The notes: generated from the sequence alone by a model not told the origin. Shown: positions 1 to 5,144, counted from the stretch's first letter. The stretch is DNA of 5,144 nt from Oscillospiraceae bacterium (GCA_014858325.1 RKCM01000174.1:1-5144); one strand, 5' to 3'. Made by a program: numbers and translations.

Positions 1-1
1 C

Positions 2-1165
2 GAACAGTTCTACGGCGGCGACGACCTGACCATCTGGATGCCCCACACCGACGCGGCCCGCGGCCCCTACACCGAGGGGATGCTGCACCGCTGCGCCGTG
101 ATGCACAAGGCCATCACCATCCTGATGCTGAAGATCGAGTGCCGCGTCATCGACCGCAACCCGGATTTCAAGATGCAGGGCCGGGATTTCCTCCGCCAGA
201 TCGACTGGGAGAAGAAGACCGTCCGGATCGGCGAGAAGGAGTACCCGCTGCGGGATACGATTTTCCCCACCGTGGACCCTGCCGACCCCACCGCCCTCAA
301 CCACGACGAGGAGGTGGTGCTGACAAAGCTCGTGCAGTCCTTCCGCCAGAGCGAGAAGCTGCAGCAGCACATTGAGTTTTTGTATGCCAAGGGCAGCGTC
401 TACCACATTGAAAACGGCAACCTGCTCTACCACGGCGTGGTGCCCATGACCCAGAAGGGCACCTTTGCGGTAGAGCGGTTCGAGGGGCGCAGCTACTCCG
501 GCCGGGCCCTGATGGATTACTGCGACGAGCGGGCCCGCCGGGGCTACTTTGCGCCGGAGGGCAGCCATGCCCGCCAGAGCGGGCAGGATTTTTTGTGGTA
601 TCTGTGGTGCGGCAAGCTTTCGCCCCTGTTTGGCCGCAGCGCCATGACGACGTTTGAGCGCCTTTATGTGGCGGAAAAATCCACCCACACCGAGGTGAAG
701 GACCCCTACTATACCTGGTACGATGAGGAGGCCGTCTGCCGCCGCATCCTGGCGGAGTTCGGCCTGCCCGGCACCAGCCACATCGTCAACGGCCATGTCC
801 CCGTGCAGGAGAAGAACGGCGAGAGCCCCATCAAGGGCGGGGGGCGGCTGGTGGTCATCGACGGCGGCTTCTGCCGTGCCTACCACGAGAAGACCGGCAT
901 TGCGGGCTACACGCTGGTCTACTCCAGCCGCACCATGTCCCTGCGCACCCACCAGCCCTTTGTCAGCGCCGAGAAGGCTGTGAACGAGAACATCGACATC
1001 GTCTCCCAGAAGAACATCCTGGAGACCGAAAACCACCGCATCCTCGTGGAAGAGACCGACGAGGGCGAGACGCTGCGGGAGCGGGTGCACGATCTGCGCC
1101 AGCTGGTCATCGCCTACCAGCTGGGCTGGATCAAGGAGACCCAGAGCGAGGATCAGGTCTGGTGA
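2..1165 (+). CDS. fbp: Fructose-1,6-bisphosphatase class III, C-terminal part (5' end outside window)
   Basis: Hydrolyses fructose 1,6-bisphosphate to fructose 6-phosphate and phosphate, the gluconeogenic step opposing phosphofructokinase, in the cytosol. The frame is open to the left edge (first whole codon at 2, reading EQFYGGDDLTIW before the first ATG at 38), so 38 is not the start. About 387 residues are visible; class III enzymes such as Bacillus subtilis Fbp are near 650-670, so roughly the last 60% is present. Family blocks seen in order: NGNLLYHGVVPM (bases 409-447), FLWYLWCGKLSPLFG with MTTFERLYV (590-670), HIVNGHVPV (779-805), VVIDGGF with KTGIAGYTLVYSS (852-930), HQPF (950-961) and a C-terminal DLRQLVIAYQLGWI. 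These belong to the Firmicutes type III family (FBPase_2), not the class I or II folds. The stop is TGA at 1163-1165. I see no strong terminator after it, and murA has its own promoter. No frame break is seen. The N-terminal metal-ligand region lies outside the window. Confidence 0.96.
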   Translation, partial: EQFYGGDDLTIWMPHTDAARGPYTEGMLHRCAVMHKAITILMLKIECRVIDRNPDFKMQGRDFLRQIDWEKKTVRIGEKEYPLRDTIFPTVDPADPTALNHDEEVVLTKLVQSFRQSEKLQQHIEFLYAKGSVYHIENGNLLYHGVVPMTQKGTFAVERFEGRSYSGRALMDYCDERARRGYFAPEGSHARQSGQDFLWYLWCGKLSPLFGRSAMTTFERLYVAEKSTHTEVKDPYYTWYDEEAVCRRILAEFGLPGTSHIVNGHVPVQEKNGESPIKGGGRLVVIDGGFCRAYHEKTGIAGYTLVYSSRTMSLRTHQPFVSAEKAVNENIDIVSQKNILETENHRILVEETDEGETLRERVHDLRQLVIAYQLGWIKETQSEDQVW

Positions 1166-1291
1166 GGGGCAAAAGCACCTCCGTTGAGAAAGGCCGATTT
1201 GTAAATTTTTTGAAAAAAGAGAGAAAAATCACGAATATCCCCATGGATTCTGGGCAAAACAGAAAATAATAGGCCAGAAAGCGCTAGGGCT

Positions 1292-1320
1292 TTGCTTTTT
1301 GTGCGCAGAATGTGTATAAT
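1292..1320 (+). promoter_or_regulatory. SigA-type promoter of murA
   Basis: A -35 box TTGCTT (1292-1297) and a perfect -10 box TATAAT (1315-1320) are separated by exactly 17 bp. Transcription would start near 1327, giving a leader of about 110 nt before the UUG start of murA. It is the only near-consensus promoter I find in the fbp-murA gap. The -10 is preceded by TGTG, which is not exactly placed for an extended -10 element. Confidence 0.8.
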
Positions 1321-1325
1321 AGGGT

Positions 1326-1335
1326 AGCTATAGCT
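1326..1335. promoter_or_regulatory. Perfect 10-bp palindrome at the predicted murA transcription start
   Basis: AGCTATAGCT is its own reverse complement and spans the predicted +1 at about 1327, where a repressor could act. The flanking bases (T1325, G1336) do not extend the symmetry. A 10-bp palindrome can arise by chance, so an operator role is only a possibility. Confidence 0.25.
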
Positions 1336-1339
1336 GTAG

Positions 1340-1362
1340 GCGGGCCTGCTTGCCCTGCCCGC
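1340..1362 (+). other. GC-rich hairpin in the murA leader
   Basis: GCGGGC (1340-1345) can pair with GCCCGC (1357-1362) around an 11-nt loop. Adding GCT (1333-1335) with AGC (1363-1365) would extend the stem across a 4-nt bulge. No T-tract follows, so it is not an intrinsic terminator. It lies in the first part of the transcribed leader and may affect mRNA stability. I recognise no known riboswitch class in the leader, and it contains no ATG that could open a leader peptide. Confidence 0.3.
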
Positions 1363-1422
1363 AGCGAGGAAACGGTACTTTGGAAAAGGAACCTTTGGGC
1401 TGCCGTGGTGCGTGCCCGCGAC

Positions 1423-1428
1423 AAGGAG
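1423..1428 (+). promoter_or_regulatory. Ribosome binding site that sets the murA TTG start
   Basis: AAGGAG (1423-1428) lies 9 nt upstream of TTG at 1438. This spacing, together with the protein match that begins right there (MEKFVVTGG), selects the TTG over in-frame GTG codons at 1405 and 1408 and over the GTG at 1312, which lies inside the promoter upstream of the predicted transcription start. Confidence 0.85.
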
Positions 1429-1437
1429 ATCATAAAA

Positions 1438-2721
1438 TTGGAAAAATTTGTTGTTACGGGCGGCAAGCCCCTGCGCGGGGAGGTCGTTATCTCCGGCGCA
1501 AAGAATGCAGCGGTGGGCATCCTGCCGGCTACCATCCTGGCTGCCGACGTCTGCGTGATTGAGAACCTGCCGGACATCAGCGATGTGGCCGTCAGCCTCA
1601 AGATCCTGAGCACGCTGGGCGCACAGGTGCGGATGCTGAACAGGAACACCTACGAGATCGACACCACCCACCTCACCGGCACCAACGTCCCGGATGATCT
1701 GTCCCGCCAGATGCGCGCCAGCTACTACTTCCTGGGTGCGCTGCTCTCCCGTTTCGGCAAGGCCCAGGTGGCCATGCCCGGCGGCTGCAATCTGGGCCCC
1801 CGCCCCATCGACCAGCACCTGAAGGTGTTCAGCGCACTGGGGGCCGAGGACAGCGTGGACTACGGCATGATCACCGTCCGCTCCAAGGAGCTGAACGGTG
1901 CCCACATCTTCTTTGATAAGGTCAGCGTGGGCGCTACCATGAACGGCATGCTCTCGGCGGTCATGGCCAAGGGCCAGACCATCCTGGAAAACTGCGCCAA
2001 GGAGCCCCATGTGGTCGATCTGGCCAACTTCCTGAATATGTGCGGCGCAGATATCCGGGGCGCCGGCACCGACGTCATCAAGGTGCGGGGCGTGGAGCAG
2101 ATGCACGGCTGCACCTACAGCATCATCCCGGACCAGATCGAGGCCGGCAGCTACATGGTAGCAGCCGCAGCCACCGGCGGCGATGTCCTCATCAAGAACG
2201 TCACCCCCAAGCATCTGGAGCCCATCACGGCCAAGCTCATCCGGGCAGGGGTCGAGGTGGAGGAGTTTGACGATGCCGTCCGCGTCCGCCGCACCGGAGA
2301 CATCCTGCCCCTCAAGATCAACACCATGCCCCACCCCGGGTTCCCCACCGATATGCAGCCCCTGATGGGCGTTCTGCTCAGCGTGGCAAAGGGGACCTCG
2401 ACCGTTACCGAGAGCGTCTGGGACAACCGTTTCCGCTATGTGGACGAGCTGCGGAAGATGGGAGCCAACGTGCAGGTGGACGGCCAGGTGGCCGTTTTTG
2501 AGGGCGTGGAGCGCCTGACCCCGGCCCCCCTGCGGGCCCCCGACCTGCGGGCCGGTGCCGCACTGGTGGTGGCTGCCCTGATGGCCGACGGCACCAGCGA
2601 GGTGGAAGAGATCGGCTACATCGAGCGCGGCTACGAGAACATCGTGGAAAAGCTGCGGGCGCTGGGTGCCGATATCCAGAAGGTGGAGCGGATGCCCGCT
2701 GCACTGGAACAGGCCATGTAA
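1438..2721 (+). CDS. murA: UDP-N-acetylglucosamine 1-carboxyvinyltransferase (MurA)
   Basis: Transfers enolpyruvate from phosphoenolpyruvate to the 3'-OH of UDP-GlcNAc, the first committed step of peptidoglycan precursor synthesis, in the cytosol. From the TTG start it is 427 aa, the usual family length. It shows the two-domain EPSP-synthase-like fold pattern with MurA signatures: SGAKNAA with Lys22; the mobile-loop motif PGGCNLGPRPID with catalytic Cys117; PHPGFPTDMQ with Asp305; DLRAG with Arg371; and YIERGYENI with Arg397. Lys22, Asp305, Arg371 and Arg397 carry the same numbers as in E. coli MurA, and Cys117 corresponds to E. coli Cys115. Having Cys rather than Asp at this position predicts the fosfomycin-sensitive form. 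Firmicutes often carry two paralogues (MurA/MurAA and MurZ/MurAB); I cannot say which this is. It is expressed from its own promoter at 1292-1320 and is followed by a strong terminator, so it may be mostly monocistronic. Confidence 0.97.
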   Translation: MEKFVVTGGKPLRGEVVISGAKNAAVGILPATILAADVCVIENLPDISDVAVSLKILSTLGAQVRMLNRNTYEIDTTHLTGTNVPDDLSRQMRASYYFLGALLSRFGKAQVAMPGGCNLGPRPIDQHLKVFSALGAEDSVDYGMITVRSKELNGAHIFFDKVSVGATMNGMLSAVMAKGQTILENCAKEPHVVDLANFLNMCGADIRGAGTDVIKVRGVEQMHGCTYSIIPDQIEAGSYMVAAAATGGDVLIKNVTPKHLEPITAKLIRAGVEVEEFDDAVRVRRTGDILPLKINTMPHPGFPTDMQPLMGVLLSVAKGTSTVTESVWDNRFRYVDELRKMGANVQVDGQVAVFEGVERLTPAPLRAPDLRAGAALVVAALMADGTSEVEEIGYIERGYENIVEKLRALGADIQKVERMPAALEQAM

Positions 2722-2737
2722 CATGTAAAATGATTGG

Positions 2738-2778
2738 AAACCTCTCAGTCTGCTCCGCAGGCAGAGAGGTTTTGTTTT
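2738..2778 (+). terminator. Intrinsic terminator (possible attenuator) between murA and the MBL gene
   Basis: AAACCTCTC (2738-2746) pairs with GAGAGGTTT (2764-2772), a 9-bp stem. An inner CTGC (2750-2753) / GCAG (2757-2760) helix closes a 3-nt loop. The T-rich run TTTTGTTTT follows directly (2770-2778). It starts 17 nt after the murA stop codon. The T-run leads straight into the ribosome site of the next gene, so read-through here would decide expression of that gene. Confidence 0.88.
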
Positions 2779-2782
2779 GAGG
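2779..2782 (+). promoter_or_regulatory. Ribosome binding site that sets the start of the MBL gene
   Basis: GAGG (2779-2782) lies 5 nt before ATG 2788 and touches the end of the terminator T-run. The alternative in-frame TTG at 2734 would put 18 extra residues through the terminator hairpin and has no ribosome site, so it is rejected as the start. Confidence 0.6.
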
Positions 2783-2787
2783 TTTTT

Positions 2788-3576
2788 ATGTCTGAATTCA
2801 TCTCTCTCTACTCCGGCTCCTCCGGCAACAGCAGCGTAGTGCGCTGCGGTGCGCACTACCTCATCGTGGATATGGGCAAGGGCGTCCGCACCACCACAGC
2901 GGCGCTGAAGCAGCTGGGGCTCAGCATCGCCGACTGCGACGGCATCCTGGTCACCCACGAGCACAGCGACCATGTGAAGGGCCTTTCCACCTTCCTCAAA
3001 AAGAACCCGCTGCCCGTTTACGGCGGAGCCGATACGCTGGATTTTTTGGACGCCAACGGCATCGTGCCCCCGGCCTGCGAGCTGAACACCCTTTCCAGCC
3101 GGGAAGAGGACATCGGGGCCTTTGGGGTGACGGCCTTCCCCACCAGCCACGATGTGCCCTGCGTGGGCTACCGCATCCACACCCCGGACGAGAAGACCAT
3201 GACCATCGCCACCGACCTCGGCGTCCTGACGCCCCCGGTGCATGAGGCCCTCAGCGGCTGCGATCTGGTGGCACTGGAAAGCAACTACGACCTGCGGATG
3301 CTGCGCACCGGCCCCTACCCCTATTACTTACGCGCCCGCATCGAATCCGCGCGGGGCCACCTCTCCAACGACGAGTGCTCGGCAAAGCTGCTGGAGCTGG
3401 TGCAGGAGGGGTGCAAAAAGTTTGCCCTCTGCCATCTCTCGCAGGAGAACAACACCCCCCAGCTGGCCCTGCAGACCGTCTTCAACACCCTCGGCGCAGC
3501 AGGCGTCGTGCCCGAAAAGGACTGTATCGTGCAGGCCCAGCGGCGCAATGAGGTCAGCCCGGCGCTGGAATTTTAA
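2788..3576 (+). CDS. MBL-fold metallo-hydrolase of the WalJ/YycJ/VicX type
   Basis: A metal-dependent hydrolase of the metallo-beta-lactamase fold, 262 aa, cytosolic, with no signal peptide or membrane segment. The N-terminus (SLYSGSSGNSSVV) matches the SGSxGN opening of WalJ/YycJ proteins, which are about 264 aa. Metal ligands: THEHSDH with His57, His59, Asp61 and His62; TSHD with His121; ATDLG with Asp143; and the late CHLSQENN with His216. RGHLSN (190-195) is another hallmark of this family. In Bacilli the gene sits in the walRK (vicRK) cell-wall regulon operon, and members have been reported as 5'-3' exonucleases with a role in DNA repair. Here it follows murA in the same frame and direction, but a strong terminator lies between them and I see no separate promoter in the 66-nt gap, so expression probably depends on read-through or on a promoter inside murA. 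The substrate cannot be read from sequence. No missing ligands. Confidence 0.9.
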   Translation: MSEFISLYSGSSGNSSVVRCGAHYLIVDMGKGVRTTTAALKQLGLSIADCDGILVTHEHSDHVKGLSTFLKKNPLPVYGGADTLDFLDANGIVPPACELNTLSSREEDIGAFGVTAFPTSHDVPCVGYRIHTPDEKTMTIATDLGVLTPPVHEALSGCDLVALESNYDLRMLRTGPYPYYLRARIESARGHLSNDECSAKLLELVQEGCKKFALCHLSQENNTPQLALQTVFNTLGAAGVVPEKDCIVQAQRRNEVSPALEF

Positions 3577-3598
3577 GAAAATTTTTTGCGTAAAGTCA

Positions 3599-3627
3599 TT
3601 GAAAGTTCAAAAGACTTTTGATAAAAT
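3599..3627 (+). promoter_or_regulatory. SigA-type promoter of the toxin-antitoxin cassette
   Basis: TTGAAA (3599-3604) and TAAAAT (3622-3627) are separated by exactly 17 bp; each differs from consensus at one position. Transcription would start near 3634, giving a leader of about 32 nt before the toxin ATG. The promoter lies in the 89-bp gap after the MBL stop, so the cassette has its own transcription unit. Confidence 0.78.
3607..3621. promoter_or_regulatory. Perfect inverted repeat in the promoter spacer, probable operator
   Basis: TCAAAAG (3607-3613) and CTTTTGA (3615-3621) are perfect 7-bp arms around a single central A. The element fills the spacer between the -35 and -10 boxes almost exactly, so a bound dimer would block RNA polymerase. 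Type II toxin-antitoxin modules typically repress themselves through such a site. The regulator is not known: the small partner protein downstream has no DNA-binding domain I recognise. No T-run or GC stem suggests a terminator instead. Confidence 0.55.
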
Positions 3628-3665
3628 AAGAAAAAGAGCCTCCAGAAAGAAGGCGGTGTGCGGAA

Positions 3666-3926
3666 ATGAAGATCAAATACTCCAAAGATTCGCTGAAATT
3701 TCTAAGTAAGCTGACGCCCAAATCGGTGGAGCGTATTCGAGAAGCGATCCACCAGCTGACGCTGACGCCGCCGAAAGGGGATATCAAGGTGATGCAGGGA
3801 TACGCCGACGGGCGGAAACGCCTGCGTGTTGGCTCCTGGCGGGTGATCTACCGCTGCGGTGTGGAGCAGGAACTTGAAATTTTGTATGTGATCGACATTG
3901 GAAACCGTGGAGATATTTACAAGTAA
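3666..3926 (+). CDS. RelE/ParE-family toxin of a type II toxin-antitoxin module
   Basis: An 86-aa basic protein (by hand count 18 Lys/Arg against 10 Asp/Glu). Layout: N-terminal beta strand (MKIKYSKDSLKFLSKL), helices (about 18-32), then the RelE core strands with GDIKVMQG (38-45), RLRVGSWRVIYR (52-63), EILYVIDIG (71-79) and the C-terminal RGDIYK (81-86). Conserved Arg54, Arg59, Arg81 and Tyr85 sit where RelE-type mRNA interferases carry RNA-contacting or catalytic residues. The family contains both ribosome-dependent mRNA interferases (RelE, HigB) and gyrase poisons (ParE); the sequence alone does not settle which, although RLRVG-WRVIY with a terminal RGDIYK is more like the RelE branch. ATG 3666 is preceded by AGAAGG (3648-3653) at a rather long 12-nt spacing; GCCT (3638-3641) could pair with AGGC (3651-3654) and partly mask it. 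The toxin comes first and the partner second, 13 nt later. It is AT-richer than murA or fbp. Confidence 0.87.
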   Translation: MKIKYSKDSLKFLSKLTPKSVERIREAIHQLTLTPPKGDIKVMQGYADGRKRLRVGSWRVIYRCGVEQELEILYVIDIGNRGDIYK

Positions 3927-3939
3927 GGGGGGAGAGACC

Positions 3940-4161
3940 ATGTCGAACGTAGCGCTGGATGCAGCACGGATGATGGATATGCTGCCGGAAGATGAGAAAG
4001 AATTTGCGTATGAGTTTATCAAAAAGCTTGTAAAAGCATGGGACCCTGATTTTACGAAGGCGACGCCGGAAGAAGCAGAAAAAATGGAAGCCGCCGAAAA
4101 AAGCGGTTTTGTGGAAGAGTCGGAGATCGACTGGGATAACCTGCAGAAATACGCTGGATAA
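3940..4161 (+). CDS. Small acidic protein, probable antitoxin partner of the RelE/ParE toxin
   Basis: A 73-aa acidic protein (by hand count 19 Asp/Glu against 9 Lys/Arg), complementary in charge to the basic toxin upstream. The N-terminal half is predicted helical (MMDMLPEDEKEFAYEFIKKL, 11-30), followed by KAWDPDFTKATPEEAEKMEAA (32-52) and an acidic tail with EIDWDNL (62-68). It resembles the short toxin-binding partners commonly paired with RelE-like toxins in gut Clostridia, but I cannot name a Pfam family. No helix-turn-helix, ribbon-helix-helix or AbrB-type DNA-binding part is visible, unlike most autoregulating antitoxins. ATG 3940 follows a strong purine-rich site (GGGGGGAGAG, 3927-3936); the in-frame TTG at 3898 overlaps the toxin gene and lacks a ribosome site. 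The gap to the toxin stop is 13 nt, so the two are almost surely cotranscribed. Hand-counted G+C over 3961-4140 is 84 of 180. The antitoxin function is inferred from context. Confidence 0.75.
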   Translation: MSNVALDAARMMDMLPEDEKEFAYEFIKKLVKAWDPDFTKATPEEAEKMEAAEKSGFVEESEIDWDNLQKYAG

Positions 4162-4176
4162 ATCGGATTAAAAACC

Positions 4177-4218
4177 AAAAGCCACCCTTTGCAAGAATGC
4201 TTGCGTGGGGTGGCTTTT
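4177..4218. terminator. Bidirectional intrinsic terminator between convergent genes
   Basis: AAAAGCCACCC (4177-4187) pairs with GGGTGGCTTTT (4208-4218), an 11-bp stem. Inside it GCAAG (4191-4195) pairs with CTTGC (4200-4204) around AATG. Read on + the stem ends in TTTT. Read on - it ends in TTTTGGTTTTT (complement of 4170-4180), a better T-tract. It serves the toxin-antitoxin transcript on + and the helicase-loader gene on -. Confidence 0.88.
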
Positions 4219-4239
4219 CGCATATCATTGCTTTTGGAA

Positions 4240-5144
4240 TTACTCGCTGGCCTTTTGGACGCGGATGTCTTCGCCCACAAACAGGCAGGGAACGAAGGAG
4301 GACAGGCGGCTGGAAATTTTCTCGGTGTAGAGCTTTTCCAGCAGGGCCCCATCGGTGATGTTGGTGGTGACGATGGTGGGCAGCTTGGCCCCAAGGCGGT
4401 TGTTCAGCAGGCTGTAGAGGGTGCTGATGAGGAAGGCGGAGTTGAACTCGGTGCCGAGGTCGTCCAGAATGAGCAGGTCGGCGCTGGAAGCGGCCTGCAG
4501 CAGCGTTTCTTCCTCCCCGGCGGGGTCGGAGCCAAAGTGCAGCGCTTCCAGCTTGCTGAAGAAATCCGGGCTGGAGACATAGATGACGTCGTAGCCTTTC
4601 TCCAGTACCACGCCTGCGATGGACAGGGCCGCGTGGGTCTTGCCAAGGCCTGCATTGCCAAAGAGCATCAGGCTTTCGCTGTGGTGGTCGAACTCGTCGG
4701 CATAGGCCCGCAGGTCGTCCAGCAGGCTGCTCATGTAGGTGCGGATGGGCTCGCCCAGATGCTCGTCCATCTGGTTGGGGTAGTAGCGCAGCTCCATGGT
4801 GTCAAAGCTGGAAATGGAGAGGCTGGACAGCCCTTCGATCTCCCGGCGGCGCAGCTGCTGCATCACCTTGTGGACGCAGCTGCAGGTGCGTCCGTTGACC
4901 ATGCCGGTGTCCTGACAGGCCTTGCAGGTGAAGTGGGGCTCCAGCGCGTCGGCCGGGCGGCCGCTGGCGGCCAGCAGAGAAGCAAGGTTCTGCCGGGCCT
5001 CGGTGAGGGCGGCGTTGGCAGCGGTACGGTCCCTGCCGGAGGCTCCGGCCAGCGCACAGCGGATGCCCCGCACCCGCACCTCCTCTTCCGCATGGCGGAG
5101 GGCCGGGATGGCGGCTTCCGCTTCGGCCCGGGCGTCCTCGGCCC
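4240..5144 (-). CDS. DnaC/DnaI-like AAA+ ATPase, putative replicative helicase loader (5' end outside window)
   Basis: Probably loads or regulates the replicative DnaB-type helicase at origins or restart sites, in the cytosol. The frame is open to the right edge, so the N-terminus is missing; 300 residues are visible and the stop is TAA at 4240-4242. Domains in order: an Ala/Glu/Arg-rich helical N-terminal stretch; a cysteine cluster FTCKACQDTG...RTCSC (bases 4876-4926, CxxC-10-CxC), likely a zinc site as in Firmicutes DnaI; a Walker A GNAGLGKT (4636-4659); a Walker B LLILDDL (4456-4476); a sensor-1-like TIVTTNI; and KISSRL near the C-terminus, with the Arg expected as finger or sensor. IstB transposition helpers share the ATPase core, but they lack this cysteine cluster and no transposase is nearby. 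GAGGAGGTG near 5079 resembles a ribosome site for GTG 5071-5073, but coding continues upstream in the style of the family. It converges with the toxin-antitoxin cassette. Confidence 0.88.
   Translation of the reverse strand, partial: AEDARAEAEAAIPALRHAEEEVRVRGIRCALAGASGRDRTAANAALTEARQNLASLLAASGRPADALEPHFTCKACQDTGMVNGRTCSCVHKVMQQLRRREIEGLSSLSISSFDTMELRYYPNQMDEHLGEPIRTYMSSLLDDLRAYADEFDHHSESLMLFGNAGLGKTHAALSIAGVVLEKGYDVIYVSSPDFFSKLEALHFGSDPAGEEETLLQAASSADLLILDDLGTEFNSAFLISTLYSLLNNRLGAKLPTIVTTNITDGALLEKLYTEKISSRLSSFVPCLFVGEDIRVQKASE

Noticed and set aside
1210..1238. TTGAAA-17-GAATAT as a second promoter upstream of murA
   Set aside because: The -10 is poor, and the region is simply A/T-rich. 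The promoter at 1292-1320 is much better.
1278..1300. AAAGC/GCTTT hairpin followed by GCTTTTT as a terminator for fbp
   Set aside because: The stem is only 5 bp with two G-C pairs, and its right arm overlaps the murA -35 box. Chance pairing is more likely.
1153..3243. A 696-codon open frame on the - strand lying across murA and much of the MBL gene
   Set aside because: murA and the MBL gene share the same + frame, and their GC-rich codons leave the antisense frame free of stops. The translation is rich in His, Gly, Ala and Asp with no domain pattern, while the + strand proteins carry complete catalytic motifs.
3569..3588. AT-only hairpin AATTTT/AAAATT plus T-run as a terminator for the MBL gene
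   Set aside because: The stem has no G-C pairs and a 3-nt loop, and it overlaps the stop codon. It is too weak to call, though an AT-rich pause site is possible.
3702..4394. A 230-codon open frame on the - strand across the toxin-antitoxin genes and the end of the helicase loader
   Set aside because: It runs through the bidirectional terminator, overlaps recognisable proteins on both strands, and has no family pattern or ribosome site.
5071..5087. GTG at 5071-5073 on the - strand behind AGGAGGTG as the true start of the helicase loader
   Set aside because: The ribosome-site look comes from Glu-Glu-Val codons. The frame stays open upstream to the window edge with Ala/Glu/Arg-rich coding typical of the family N-terminus. 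It cannot be excluded without the adjoining sequence.
4240..5144. IstB-type transposition helper ATPase
   Set aside because: The Walker core is shared, but the N-terminal cysteine cluster is typical of DnaC/DnaI-like loaders, and there is no IS21-type transposase or inverted repeat nearby in the window.

Overview
The window reads as a GC-rich, low-GC-phylum (Firmicutes) chromosome, most like a gut Clostridia/Oscillospirales member of the Faecalibacterium-Subdoligranulum type. The reasons are a class III fructose-bisphosphatase, a MurA with a UUG start behind a strong AAGGAG ribosome site, a WalJ/YycJ-type metallo-beta-lactamase, a clostridial-style DnaC/DnaI helicase loader with a cysteine cluster, and SigA-type promoters with 17-bp spacers. 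The genus is an inference from gene content and base composition, not a database match.

Layout, left to right. Bases 2-1165 (+) hold the C-terminal part of fbp, cut by the left edge. A 272-bp non-coding stretch (1166-1437) has an AT-rich half and then a near-consensus promoter (TTGCTT-17-TATAAT) with a leader of about 110 nt. murA (1438-2721, +) is complete with all key residues. A strong intrinsic terminator (2738-2778) runs directly into the ribosome site of the WalJ-like MBL hydrolase gene (2788-3576, +). Next comes a self-contained two-gene cassette on +: its own promoter (3599-3627) with a perfect inverted repeat in the spacer, a RelE/ParE-family toxin (3666-3926) and a small acidic partner that is probably the antitoxin (3940-4161). 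This cassette is visibly AT-richer than its neighbours. A bidirectional terminator (4177-4218) separates it from a convergent gene on the - strand (4240-5144, cut by the right edge) encoding a DnaC/DnaI-like AAA+ helicase loader.

How the genes fit together: fbp (gluconeogenesis), murA (first committed step of peptidoglycan synthesis), the MBL hydrolase (family linked to the cell-wall regulon and DNA maintenance) and the helicase loader (replication) are core housekeeping genes. The toxin-antitoxin-like cassette is the only clearly accessory element and the most interesting part of the window. I see no RNA gene, insertion sequence, CRISPR array, attachment site or origin.
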